Below are positions 35,542 through 48,688 of a DNA stretch of 64,000 bases, piece by piece. Each line of letters opens with the position of its first letter. Position 1 is the stretch's first letter. A program made the position numbers and the translations under genes. The DNA lies in the NCBI GenBank assembly GCA_014706295.1, contig JACSVZ010000002.1, positions 103,100,431-103,164,430 on the forward strand. Reading direction: 5' to 3'. The stretch comes from Lycocorax pyrrhopterus obiensis (Eukaryota; Chordata; Aves; Passeriformes; Paradisaeidae). The notes under the pieces were generated by a model. The model saw nothing but the letters and a program-made list of their open reading frames with translations, searched no databases and had not been told where the DNA came from.

Positions 35542-38500
35542 ATGACCTGGATTTTTGGGCTGCAGCAGCACTGAACAAAGCATCGAGGCTGGGCCAGAGC
35601 ACGCTGCTCCCATGAGTGGGAAGGAGGGGAAGGGAGAGAGCGATGGTTGGGTGGAGAAGAGTTTGGGTGGGAGATTTGGGAGCCGTGCCTGCTGCTCCTG
35701 CTGAGCCTGACCAGCCCCAACCCTGCTCATGCGCTCCCAAGGCCTCCCATGGCCAACAGCAGCTGCTCAAGCTTTCCGAGGTCTCACATGAAGGCAGAGC
35801 CGGCAGCAGGGCAGGGCTCTTCCTTCTGCTGTAGGCAGCAGCCTGCTGACCTCATCATTTGCCCTGACCTGCTGAAACAGGCAAATTTCATCTGCCAGTC
35901 TTACTGTGAGTCTCACCCAACAACTCCACTCTGCCTCCGAGTCTGCAGGGAAATAAGGTTTAAATGCTGAGGTCAAAATGATGCATTCAGACTGGTTTTT
36001 AGAAACTGTTTCATTGGGAATATACACCAAAGCTTCCTGTCCCCAAGAGAAATGTGTGCCATTACAGATGCATAGGAACACTTCACTGGCGATAAATAGC
36101 AATGGAAAAAGATGAGATGTTGCTTCAATCTGTCCCATTTCACTTGAAACCCTTCTAATGCTCTGCAGATGCTTTGGTGAGGATAACACCTCACTGTCTC
36201 AGGAAATTATGCTTTAGCCTTCTCAAGGGTTAAACAATTTCCTGTGACACTGTTTGCATTCACAGAAGCATGTAATTCAGGTTTCATTATTTGTGCTGGC
36301 AGAAATTATCTCGAGTTTCCCAAGCCTGTAGAAAGCAAGACTAGAGTTCAGTCCCTAAAAAGCAAAGAAGGCTTTTTCTTCCTTTTCCTCGCTCAGCCAA
36401 GGAACTCATAAATTGGTCCTTTTCCAAAAGTGATGAGCAACATGGAAGAGCTGTACGTTGTCCCACAAAGGGAAAGTCATTAAATAATGAAAGATTGAGG
36501 TCATGCCTGTCTTGAGAATGACTGCATAGTACAAAAATGAATAGACTGATTTAAACAGAATGAGCATGAAGCAACAGTATATTTCTGTATGCTAAACACT
36601 GAGCTTATATTTTGGTGAAGGAAGACAAAGCAGCTGTTACCTGATTTGCCATGAGGGCACCCTACTTACCTGTGAACCTCAGAGTCGATTGCCTGACCAA
36701 ACGTAACATGGGGGCACCATTAGAAGGAGAGTTGTTAGAGCCCCTGCTTACCCCATGGGTATGACAGATAATGAGTCAGGAGCTTCCTACAACTTCAGGA
36801 CTCCATCAATGTTTGTTCACTCAAGAACTATGCAAGAAAACCTCTCCTGGTTTCTGATATGTAGTTGTCCCTTTACTGTCTGGATCAACTACTTTGTAAG
36901 TGTTATGAAACAAGGCTTTGACAGCGTTGGCTGCCATTTCTTTAAAAGGCTGTGTAAGACTTCTTCCACTGCAAAGCACAATGCATTTTGGAGTTTGTTT
37001 CATTTAAAATAAACCATAACAATGAAAAACAAAGTCCTGCAGGACCATTCCCATCTTCTCCCTGAAACTAGATACCTGTGGGAACTTTAATACAAGTGGT
37101 GCTGCAGAGAGCGAAGTTTTAGCCTGGCTTCGTGATGGCTCAGTAAGGAGGATCAGCAGAGGATGACTTGTGTTACAAGTATTGAGCTGAATAGAAATGG
37201 ATGGACTTGGGCAGATGCATAGATCTGACCTCAGCTCCTCTGATATTCACACTGGGCCTACAATGTCAGCTGATTCAACAGTAACCAGTACAGAAACTGG
37301 GCTTTGCCAGGAGAATCTTCAGCTCAGGTGCATGCTGAAGATGTGGTCCCAGCTCTGTGCATGGCTGCATTTTTTCTGTGGGTGTAACTAGTTTTATTTC
37401 ACAGTGTAAGTATGAGGGTTAATCGTGTTCTCAAGGAGACAGAAATGTTCACATTTTGTATTTCTGTGCTATGTCCTCTCATCTCTAAAATTCACAGAAA
37501 TCCCAAGACAGATGATTCTTTCAGTAAATGGAAAGCATCCCTCCACCCCTCCCTACAAATGGAGCATGTAGTCTGTGAGTGCAGGGAGGAGAGCTTCAGT
37601 GGCTGGAGAGCTCAGGACACACATCCTTGGGAGACGGAGTTCAGCAATGTGAGTCCATACATCCTTTGAAGTATTTTAAAGTTCTTGTTTCTTTACTGAG
37701 CAGTCTGGCTGTGTTTCCAGCACCACACTTTATTACTTCATAACAGGATAATGATGGGGAAACAAGGGCCATGTGCAAGGGCCTGCCTGAGAGAGAAAAG
37801 TGCACAGAGCAGGTGGGCAGAATAAATAGCAAAAAAAATACTAGAGTATTTTCTGCAGAACTCCGAGAGAGAGATGTGTCTGTAGTGGTGTGGTGCATAG
37901 GGTGGAAATGGTGTTTTCCCTGCAATTTACCTCCCTTATCTATCAGTTCGGGGGGTTTTTTTCTGTACATTTCAGCAACAAATTACTTTGTGAATTCTGG
38001 GCTCCTTTTCTTCAGGTTCACATTGCCAAAATAACCTGAGGTGAATGCTTTTCAGAGAGATGTTTGTACTGCCTTGATGTTTCTCTTTAATAAAAAAAGA
38101 CCCTCTCTCTCATCAGGAAATATTGTCTGTGCCACAGAAGGTTTTTCTGGTACTTCTCACCAGCCATCAGATGTGAGGAGCTGGCCTACAGCAGTGAGTA
38201 GCCTGGGTTTACATTTGGTGCTATGTTAACTCTGTCCATGAGTCAAAGCAGGTCACAGTGTCCCTCTGGAAAGATGGAACTGGTGTTAGGGAACAAAGAA
38301 AAGTTTGAAAGGAAGCTGTAGGAAACTCCAGGCTAAAAGAGGAAAGCTTGGATGGAGGTGTATGACGCACGCTGGCTTGGATATACCAGGAAAAGCACTC
38401 TATGGGAAAACAGGGGTTTGAATCCTGTTTTGCAGGGACATGATACAGCCCTGTCCCATTCACTTGGCCTGTATATCATTACATAGTAATCTTAACATTA

Positions 38501-41500
38501 ACATAAAAATTCTAATTTAAGTCTAGGATGGCTGTTTTTCAACTTTTCTACTCTTGGATCAGTGTGAGCTTCGTTTGCAATATCTTTAAAAAAATCGTTC
38601 CCTATCACAAGAGGCAGGTTTCAATTTTTAAATTTTTATGTGTAATCACCTCACTAAAGTCTGCCAGACACATATTAACTGTGAATGTTTAATGAAAATT
38701 AATGACTGAATGAAAAGTAAATAACAGATGGTAATAAAATTACTATTTATAAACACGTTAACTTAGATTAAAAATCCAAGCACTAGTCAGGGATGAATCA
38801 ATAAACAAATAAGAAAAAGGAGACCAGAGTATTTTGGTTTTCTCTTTACTGGAGAGCCACCTTGGAGGTCCATAGCAGTTACACAACCACAAGGATTTTG
38901 TTAATTCCGCAACAAAAGGTCCGTAGCAGAGACCATTCTAGGAGCTCTGGAGTATGGAGAGAAATAGCCCATGTGGTTCTGACCAGTGCCTGGCCACAGC
39001 TCCTTACTGAAGTGCTGTATTTGCCTATCTAGGCACTGACAGTGTGATGTTGGGGTTGTTTCAGTGTAAGGGTGGGCAACCTGGCAAGTCCAGCCTTTCT
39101 TCCTTGGTGCTATTTCCTTTTTGGGGAAAAACATTTGTGTTGATTGTATTTATTTGAACAGAAGAACAAATCGGTGTATTACAAAGAGCCCAAACATTGC
39201 CTAGTTGCGGCATGCACTAAGTGTTTGTGTTGAAACTGATGCTCTTTATTGTCACAGGTATGGTTTTGGCTGGAGAACAAAAGAAACAAAGGCTTTTCCC
39301 TGGGAGCAGCTCTCAGTTTACAATCTGTTCAAGGCCTTGAGGCAGGACAGCAGAGTTCAAGATACATTATTCACCTGGAAGAATGATCTGCCTGAGTGCT
39401 GGAGCATGGTAACCACAAGTATGCCACCGTTGTGGAACATCCTATCTGCTTTATAGGGGATGGTTGTGACACCTAAAGAAAGAGTGGGATTAAGCTCTGC
39501 ACTTCTCCCATACAAAAGTTAAGTGCTCTCTTATATTGCTTATTATATAATGTGAGAGGACCGACTGACATATCACCCACTGTTACCTTGGTTTTCTGAG
39601 CAAGTCTGGACATCCAATATGGGATGACAATCAGAAGAAAACATTTTATTGCTCTACAAGGTCTTTCAGTGAAAAGCCTGAGGCTGGCTGACACATGTGC
39701 AAAGGTGGAAGAAGTTAATGAGTACTGGAATAAAATCAGAGGAGATTGGCATTTCTTGGCAGCTGGAATGTTGGTGGGAGGGTAGAGAAGATAGGGAGAA
39801 GAGGTTTCTTTTATGTCTGCTTATCTCTGATTTGGTGAAATTGCCAGGTGACTTCAAGGGAGAAGATGCACAATGTTCTTTTGTTCTTCCCACAGCTACT
39901 GCTTCTCTAACCTGCACATACAGTAAGACAAAAATGGTTTGTACAAAACTATAGTTGCTACCTGTGCACAGGCTCTTCGAAAACCTGCAGGCAGATTACT
40001 GAAACGTATTTAAAAGGCCAAGCCTGAAATTGTATGCACTATTTAGCATTGCTGTAAAGTGTTTATTTGAATCTTGCTTCTTATGAAACAAAGAATTGTC
40101 ATACTTGTTTTGATATTTCACTTATGATGGTAGTGCAGTATTTCAGAATAAAGAATAAACCCAAGGGCATTAATTACTCTGCAGTCTTTACCTCCAGCAC
40201 AGGGCAGCTTTCAGAGTTTCACAGCGTGCACTGCCCTTCTCAACATGCTGCTCTCTGACTGAAAGTGACAGATTTCAGCTTTCATGATACTTTAGAGATG
40301 AGCTGGAATGGACTGCAAGGGAGTGGCACATGGCTTTACAGTGTTTGAGACAAAGCTGTCAGCAGATTTTTAAACAATTACATTGCTCTTGATAGAAAAT
40401 CACGTGATTTTGAAGCTTGAATTCCTTGTTCATCAGTTTGTCCAGTCAGTGTCTTGCTGAAGTTCCTGAAGTTTGAACTAAGCAAGAAAGTTATGTGAGT
40501 CTAACTACAAGAGCTGCAAGTTTCTATGCAGACGTTATAATCTCATTTTAGGCATAACTGATGTTGGTTTATTTAAAGGAATTTATTAAAAATGCAGTCA
40601 GTCCACATAAAATTAAAATAAGAAGGTCTTCCTGAAAACAAGAGGAGGAAATTCTTTACGTCGGTAAGACCTAATACTGTGATTCACAACATCAGTCTTG
40701 CTTCCTTGGAAAAAAATAACTCCTGGCCTAATTATTTCCCAATGAAAAAAATGAAGGAAACCTTCTCTACTTTTCTCCTGATTCTTGTCTATTTTGCATT
40801 CAAAAAAGTTTACTTAATAATTATGTGTGTTTATTCTACAGATTTTTCAATAAATTATTCTTGATAAATGTTTTGCCTTGTATCCTAATTGTGTGTCCAG
40901 CTGTGTATTAATCAGACTGTGCAAACCACGTGTATTGGATTTCTCAGGGCTGCAAATAAATAAACTGGTGATAGCAGTGCTCTGGTTTGATCAGTTAAGC
41001 AATCTGAATGAGCCGAGGGCAACATCCTCAAAGTAGGTAAGTACTTCACTCCCACCGATGTCAATGGGAATTAACAGCCCTCATCTCTGTGAAAACTAGG
41101 GATTAAACTCCCAAGATTTGTTTCAGTCAAACCTCTGCTGAATAACATCACTGGATACCATCTCTGTGCATTTTCTGCCTCATTCTGCCTCCTTGTCTTG
41201 AAAATCTCAGGCAAGAATCAGTAGTTTATTTAAAAACACCAAATATTCTGTTGTTCAGACATGCTGGTTTAAAGTAATTCCATGACTTGGGCAGCAAAGT
41301 CCATGGAGTACAGGGGAGTACAGAAGTGTCTTCCACAGACAATGGCCTTGTTGATTGTTTCTTTCCAGTACTGGGAGAGACTGGGTGGGTTTAAATACAT
41401 GCCTTCTAACAAGTAATAGCCATGTAGTTAATTACAATTGGTAGACAGTGAGGAGTATTTAAATATGTATTTAAATTCACTCACCATGACATCTCCATTT

Positions 41501-44367
41501 TGTATCACAATATCCTTCAGTTAACTGAGTGTTTATATATATCGGTAAATACTTAGAATTTAGATCATTCTGGAGATTTCAGCAGTATCCTTAAGTTATC
41601 TATGAGATGAGTCCAGATTAGTCTTGAATTTCCTTTTTCCCACCTGAGATCAAAACCTCCTGGTGAGGATGGTGACACCATTTCCTCTGATTCTTTCAGA
41701 CACATCTTACACTTCAGCACCCTTCCTGTTGCAGGCTGTATAGACGAGTGTTCTTGATCAGCCACAGACTTGTATCCTCTTTAATTTGTCTTTTATTGTT
41801 AAAAGGAAATATCTGTTGCCAAAAGAGGGTGTGGTTTTATATCGTCTTGGAAGAGCAATGGCTACAGGGATGATGGTCAGGGGAGAAGAAGTTAAAGATG
41901 AATGTTGCTGGTGTGTTTCCTGTGTGGTGGACTGAGAACTGGTGGATCACATGACAGTAATAGTTCCACTGGACAAGACTGTATGCAGTAGTGGTAAAAT
42001 GAACTCATGGTTTTAGAATTTACTTCAGTGAACATAAGATACGAAGAATTTATGTATAGGAGCATGTGTTCAAGAATGAACTCAATCATGGACTCAGTTC
42101 AGGGCATCTGGCATTATTTACAGCATTTGCTTTTACTTTAACAAGCACAGAATTTCAGGCTTGTAGAATGTTATTTAAAATATTTTTTTATGACAGTTAA
42201 AATGAAATCTAAACTTTAGGATGGACTCTGTCAGGAATTGTTAGTACTCTCTGCTCCTGTTGGTGTTGGGCTTTTCTTTCTCTTCCCTTTAGCCATTTAC
42301 AGAACAACATGGTGGAGTCGTTACTGCCCTAGGATGAGAAATGATTAAGGAAGGAATCCTGTTGTATTATAGGTAGCTGTCAGTGATGCTAGAGAATATG
42401 AACAAAATCAGAGCTCTGTTGTCTTCAGTGTTACACAGTCTCAAGTTTTGTGCTGAGGCCTGGTCTCTACAGGGAATTTTGCCACTCCAGTTACACCAGC
42501 AGTGTTAAAGCCAGAAAAAGGTCTGTAGATAGAGGTGTGGTTATTGTGCATATGCTGAGATAGCCTATTTTAATTTGGGAAGTGGTTAAACTGTGCCAGA
42601 TGAAAATCCCTGTATTCCAGTAATAACACCACCCACACTGAGTGTTGTTGGGCAGCTGAGGTTAGGATGGAGGCTGAGGGAGTGGGAAGAAAGCAGAAGA
42701 GGAGCAGGGGGTTTTTGGTCTTTTCTTTTGCTTTGTGTTTCTCTTTCTGAAAGAAATGAAAAGTTTATATTTGTCATTGCTGCTTAGAAATACATTGGCT
42801 ACTGTTTTGCTCCTTTCAGTTTTGATTTTGGAGAAATAGGACAATCTTTACTGTAAGAAGCTGCCTTGCTTCTTGCCAGCCTACACAATCAGTTTGAGCA
42901 GTATTCCAACATTACCAACAATAGGCCACTTGAAGGCAAACATTCAATTAGTAAATCGCAGCAGTTCATTCCTACTGTTCCCTGAAGTTTGTCATTGATA
43001 GAGAAATAATGTCACAGAAGCTGTGACTGTAGACATATTTTTAAACTGCACTAGGGGAAAATAAATTGCCTGAAGCACAGTAGGACACTTCCTAATTGGA
43101 GGTCAGGGAAGTCACTGCAAATTATTACACTGTAATTTCACTTCAAATAGTGTACTGCAGAAGATTAATATGAATTATGGGGACAGTTCTCCTTTACAGA
43201 GAAGACATCCATATCCAGAGCAGAAACATTAGGCCAAATGTCTAGAAATATCAACTGTGTATAGCTGGAGAGATTCAGATAACTCACAGAGAGCCACTTC
43301 ACTGAGTGTATCCTGAGACAGCCAAAACTTCACTGCTTCATGCATGAGTTGTCCTTTTTCCCTTGCAAAAATGGGAATGCTCCCAAGACCTTTATTCCTA
43401 GAGAGATCTGTTCAGTTCAATGAACTTTACAAGTTACAACAGGGAAATCTCGATGGGAAGGAATGACTTATCATTGTTAGATTAAGGGATGTATTTTGTT
43501 ACATCAGTGTTCTCTTTAAAAATTGAGGCAGAGAAAATAATTTCTCTACCTACTGTGCTTCATTTGTCCTTACATTTTTTTTAGTATTGCAGCATCTACA
43601 TTTTGCTTTTTCATTTAAGTTCCAGTTCCTGGAATTCCAGCATGATTTGTGCACTTCAGATTGTATTGCAAGAGAAAGTTAGTTCTGGCATTCCTTTGCA
43701 GAGAGCAATTTGAAAATTTGACTCAAACCCATCCTACAGACTCAGAAACAAATAGCAAAGTACATATAATGGTATCATTTTCACATCTGACTTTTAAGCC
43801 AGTCTCCTGATTTTTTTAAATTTTTTTTTTACTGTTAGAGCTTTGCAGTAATTCACTGTCTTTATTCAACTGCTTCTGACTTTCAGCAGTCCTCTGGAGT
43901 TGCCGTCTGGAGTTGGCAACACAGATTACCTTAAAGCACTATTTGCTATGTGGCATACTGAAATGCAACAATGACTTCAATTTATTTATTTTTACATTCT
44001 TTATCCAGTTATGGAATCAGAGTTCTTCACTCTTTTATCAACCTTGCTTTACAATTACTTCATTTCATTTTCCTTGTGTGTAAGCTTTCTGTGGTAAGGG
44101 TCATACATCTGGATTGAGTTATTGGTGTGAGACTCTTCCCTTCTTTCCCCTCAATTCTATCTGTGGTAACTGGGTATTTGCATTTCAGTCACCCCCTAAA
44201 CCTACAGACAGCACTTCATGCCTGACTCATTTCTCGGTGACTTGCAAAACTCTTCTGAGACACGTAAGTGTTGATAATTTTTTTGCGATTTAAGTGTGAG
44301 GAGCTAGCTTAAAATTCAAGCCTAGATCCTTTGCATGGATATACTCTTTTGTTTACAGGCAGTTAAC

Positions 44368-44400
44368 AAAAAAAAAAAAAGCAAAAGCAAAAAAAAAAAA
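44368..44400. repeat. A-rich microsatellite
   Basis: Two 12-15 base A runs separated by GCAAAAGC on the plus strand, intergenic. Confidence 0.85.
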
Positions 44401-47400
44401 GCAGAAGTCCACAGCCAAACATTGCAACATAGGTTGGATACACATCTAGGGGTGGGAACAAATCAATCCTTTTCTACAGACTGTCTCTAGGGTCTGGTTC
44501 TGTTTTTCAGTTGGCAAAAAGTGGTTACAAAACATTTTACACTGACAGCAAAACCTCGCTGCTGTTAAGGACAAGGTTGTCTTGGGCCTTTTGAAGGTGA
44601 GGGGCCTCTGCAGGCTCCTGCTGCTGCTGCAAACATAGACGTTTGCAGCATTCAACATTGTACACATTTAAATGAATGATGGCTTCTGCCTATGAGTAAG
44701 ACTTTTATCCAGTGTAGTAGAGGATCAGACTGTTAAAAAACGTAAGACCCATCTGCAGCTGCTCTCTAGTCATTATTGGAACCTTGGATCTTTTTCTGAT
44801 ATTTTAAACAAAGGGAGAAAGCATTTGATTATCCAAACTTAACTTTGAGTGCAGGTTACTTACTAAATGACTTTTATACCATCCAAACGAGTCAGATTTG
44901 GCAGCTCTAACAGTCAGTGACAAGCAGATCAAATGGACTTGCCATCGCTATCATGTACACAAATGGATACTGAAAGAGCCACAGTGTTGTGTTCTGAGGG
45001 TGGAAATCTAATGGCTTGATGTCCAGTATGAAATAGCCAGCAGCTTCCATGGAAGTTTACTGCTTCTCTGCCTACAGGAATGAATCCTATTTAATCATCT
45101 TTATTTTCTATCCTAGAGAAATTTATACCAGCTGACTTAACCGGAATTCTAGGAAGGAAAAAAAATCTTATGAAGTGACATCCAGCATTTCATCTTCAAA
45201 GAGTTTCAGATCCTTTGGCAAAGATAATCTGATAGCTCTTTTTTTTCATGCTAAAGATTCTGGTTTTCCTTTTTCTTTTGAGAAGAAGCTTACATTTACT
45301 ACTCAGAAATCTTTCTCAATCTTTACTAAATATATATAGTATATATAGAAGACAGTTGTTTTTGAAAAGGTAAGCTGACAGAGGAAATAATACAGATGAA
45401 AGCTCTAGATGTTATGGATTCTAAGATGGCATTATTTATTTTTCACCTAAGTGAAAATTTGAACAGGTTTTGACTACTTCTGTATCTCTCTGTGTAGTTG
45501 CTTTGTCAAAGTGTTCCAAGAGCAATAACTGGTATTGCCTAAAACCTGAGGAATGTTCTCACAAATTTCCCTCTTTCCCAGGAATCAGGAGAACTGGAAA
45601 GAGTGGAGGGAGATATACAGTTAGTGTCCATGCAAAATATGGCAAATGCATTCCAAAGACAGAGCAGTCTTAAAAGAGATAGCTGTAACTTTGAAATATC
45701 TGAAAACTGAGAACAAGAGAACACTAACAATTATTAAACTTTCTGAGTCCCAAAGTTCTAACTGTATTATAAATGTATTGCAAAAAATACATTTTAATGC
45801 AGAACACTGAATGCTTTGTGCTTTTCCAACTCAGGAAAAAGAGCCCAAATTTCTTTCCAGTTCTTGCCCCCTCTCCCCCGCCCCCCTTCCTCCAGATGGC
45901 ATATTTGTCATTATTATTTTTTGCATACAATCTCTGTGCATGCAGGAGAGTTTTTCAACAAAGGAAAGGCTCACATTTGAAGTGGTGTTATGGAAAATGT
46001 TCCATATCATCAGGTCCTTGACACATCACACAGATGTGTCAGCATGTCTTTATAAGGATCTGGAACAGTCGGTCTTGGCAACAGAGCTAACCAGCAAACT
46101 CTTTGACCCCAAATTCCTCTATTTTGATAATGCTATCATGCATTTGACTCAGGGTCACTATTACCCTCTTACATACAGGAAACCTTCATAAGAGAAACTG
46201 AGTAACTCTTATTGAAGAGAAATCTAGTTTGAAGTGATAAGCTGGAATCTGAATAAACCATGCTAATTACAGATAATTCTGTTTGCCAAAATTCTAACAA
46301 AAGCATCCATGTTCAGCTCTTTCTCCAAGCCTGGCAGAAACCCCTCCAAATCCTCAGAGAATGCAAGAGAGTTCAGAAGTTCACTTGTTATTTGCACTTC
46401 AACACATTTGGTTAAAACAATGTTTCCAATCTTTCTTAACACCAGAAGTTGTATATATTACAATTCCAAGGTAAGAGAAAGTAGAGCAGTTCAGGGAAAA
46501 AATTCAACACAAACATTTTACATGTATTTATGGCATTTAAGAATCAGTGTATCAATATATAAGGAATAAGTGTTCTCCAGAATACTTGGCATTTTATATG
46601 TAAAGCTTATGAAGTATATCTGTGTATATCCAAGCCTGCTTATTTTTCTAGAAAATACTAACACTTAAGAAATATTAACATTAAAAATGACTTGGGCCTG
46701 CATAGCCTAGAACACGTTCCCACGCTGTGATCCAGTGGGTGGTTGAGTAACTGGGAATGAGATGGCTCTGGGAGCCACAAAATACCTCACAAGGATGAGA
46801 CAAACTCTAAAAAATTCAGAGTGCTTTCTTTCCCATTAAGAAAAATAGTTTATTCTACCACCAAACCTTTTTTTTAAAGTTAATTCTGTTTCTGTGACCT
46901 TTCAGCAACTCGGGAAAGTTACCTGATCACAACGGTGAGGAAAAGTGGCCCATAAAATCTTTTGGAAGAGGGTATTTGGCGTAAGTTCCAAGCCCACTGC
47001 AAAGAGGTTTTGCAATGTACATTCACTAGAATCCTGAATCCATGCCTATCTGTCAGTGTGGAAACAGAAATAGGCTTTAGGAGTTGCACTGGTGAGGCCA
47101 TCCGTAAATCTGCCATAAACCTCTCTCTCTCATGTTGGTAATGTGTCCATCTCTTGGGTCAGCTTTCCTGCTACTCCTTGCATACTTACCTGGTATTCTA
47201 TTTTTGGGAACTCCAGCAGTTTCTGTTTATCTGCTCATCTTCCCTGTGCCATCAGCATCCATTTTTAGGGAACTCTTACCACACTTCTGAGTCTCCTGGG
47301 GGACACTCTCGAGTCATGTGCCAGTAGCCTCCATGGCTGGTTCATGTCTAACCCTAAACTGCTTCAGCCTTGGAAACATCCAGCAACAGAGGCCTAACAA

Positions 47401-48660
47401 GCTCTCAGGTCTCCTCTTGGGAGATGTGGAACTTCAGACCTAAATTTCAAAGCCAGTGATGTCTGATTCCTTATGCTCTTATTACTTCCACACTTCCACC
47501 TTCCCTACCACTCCTCTATTTGGAATTCTCTGAGGACTGTTGTTCATCTTCGAAATATCTTGGCACACGACGGTGGCAAAGATTAGTGGGGTAGGGAGAC
47601 TCTACCACCATCACAAGCTTATTCCAGTAACAGTTGAGAGGAAAAAGTAAAGGCCCTTTTGGCTTTGTGCAGCGTGAGACAAGTACAGTGCTCCACCAGC
47701 ATTCCTGCTGGCCTGCTAGTATTTGTTTCCAGAGTAAGGAAGAGGACAAGAATGGTTAGATCTTGTACATGTCAGATGCTCTGACATGGATTCCTGGATG
47801 GGCTGAATTCTGTAGGTAGATATAATCTCCACCCAGAGTGCAGCTGGGTAAGCCTGGCTCAGTCTGACCACTCACTTTCAGAGGGACTTTTTCCTTTCAA
47901 GCTCTGCATGACAACAAACTGCCTTTGGCATCCAAAGGCTCTCCACTTGGAATACACTTAAAAAATTGAAAACAGTGGTTAAAATGCCAGCGAAGGACAT
48001 GATTAGTTGCAAGCTTGCATGTGTCCGTGCAACACCACACTGCAACAGCAACACACCATAACTCACTAACTGATCTCACCAGCCCCCATTTTTACCGTGC
48101 TGCTGCAGCAGTTTGACTCAACCAGCCATGTTGTATGCCTTAGTTCAGTTCAGGTGTGGATGATGCAAGATGAAGTTGCTATACTGAAGGCAGCTCTCTG
48201 TAACCTATTTATCTGCCAAAATTACCACTGGCAACAGATGCAAGCTCCATTTCAGCATGTGAGGCCTCTCACGTGTGACCCAGCCCTTCAGGGTGCTCCC
48301 ACTTCAGCAGCTCTGCTTAGACTTCCCATCACTGCTGAGTTAGCTTTGCTATGCATTACCAAATCTACTCTCATGACTGCTTCTGCCAGAAGTCCTTAGT
48401 ATTAAGAGGACTTCTAACCATCCCTTCTCACTTTTCACAGGACATTCTGTCCTAGAATTGCCCTGGGGACTCCGCTGAAGAAAAGAAACTCTTGAGCAAC
48501 TTGTAGAATGGGCTCCTCCATTGTTTCGGAAGAATTCTTTTCTCGAATTCCTCAGGCTGTCATGAATCTTCCTCTTGCTCAACCAGCTCTTCCAGTTTGA
48601 GCAGAGTTGGACCTTTGATCTGTATCTTCTGAATCGGTTAGTTTAGGCTGATATTATACC

Positions 48661-48688
48661 AGCACACGGGAGCACGCACTCCCGTGCT
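48661..48688. repeat. inverted repeat (potential hairpin)
   Basis: AGCACACGGGAG at 48661-48672 faces CTCCCGTGCT at 48679-48688. The arms pair apart from a two-base insertion in the left arm, with a loop of about 6 nt. It is isolated and intergenic, with no T tract, so it is not a terminator-like structure. Confidence 0.65.

Noticed and set aside
44368..44400. A-rich tract as the poly-A tail of a retropseudogene
   Set aside because: No coding or gene-like body upstream and no target-site duplication seen; treated as a microsatellite.
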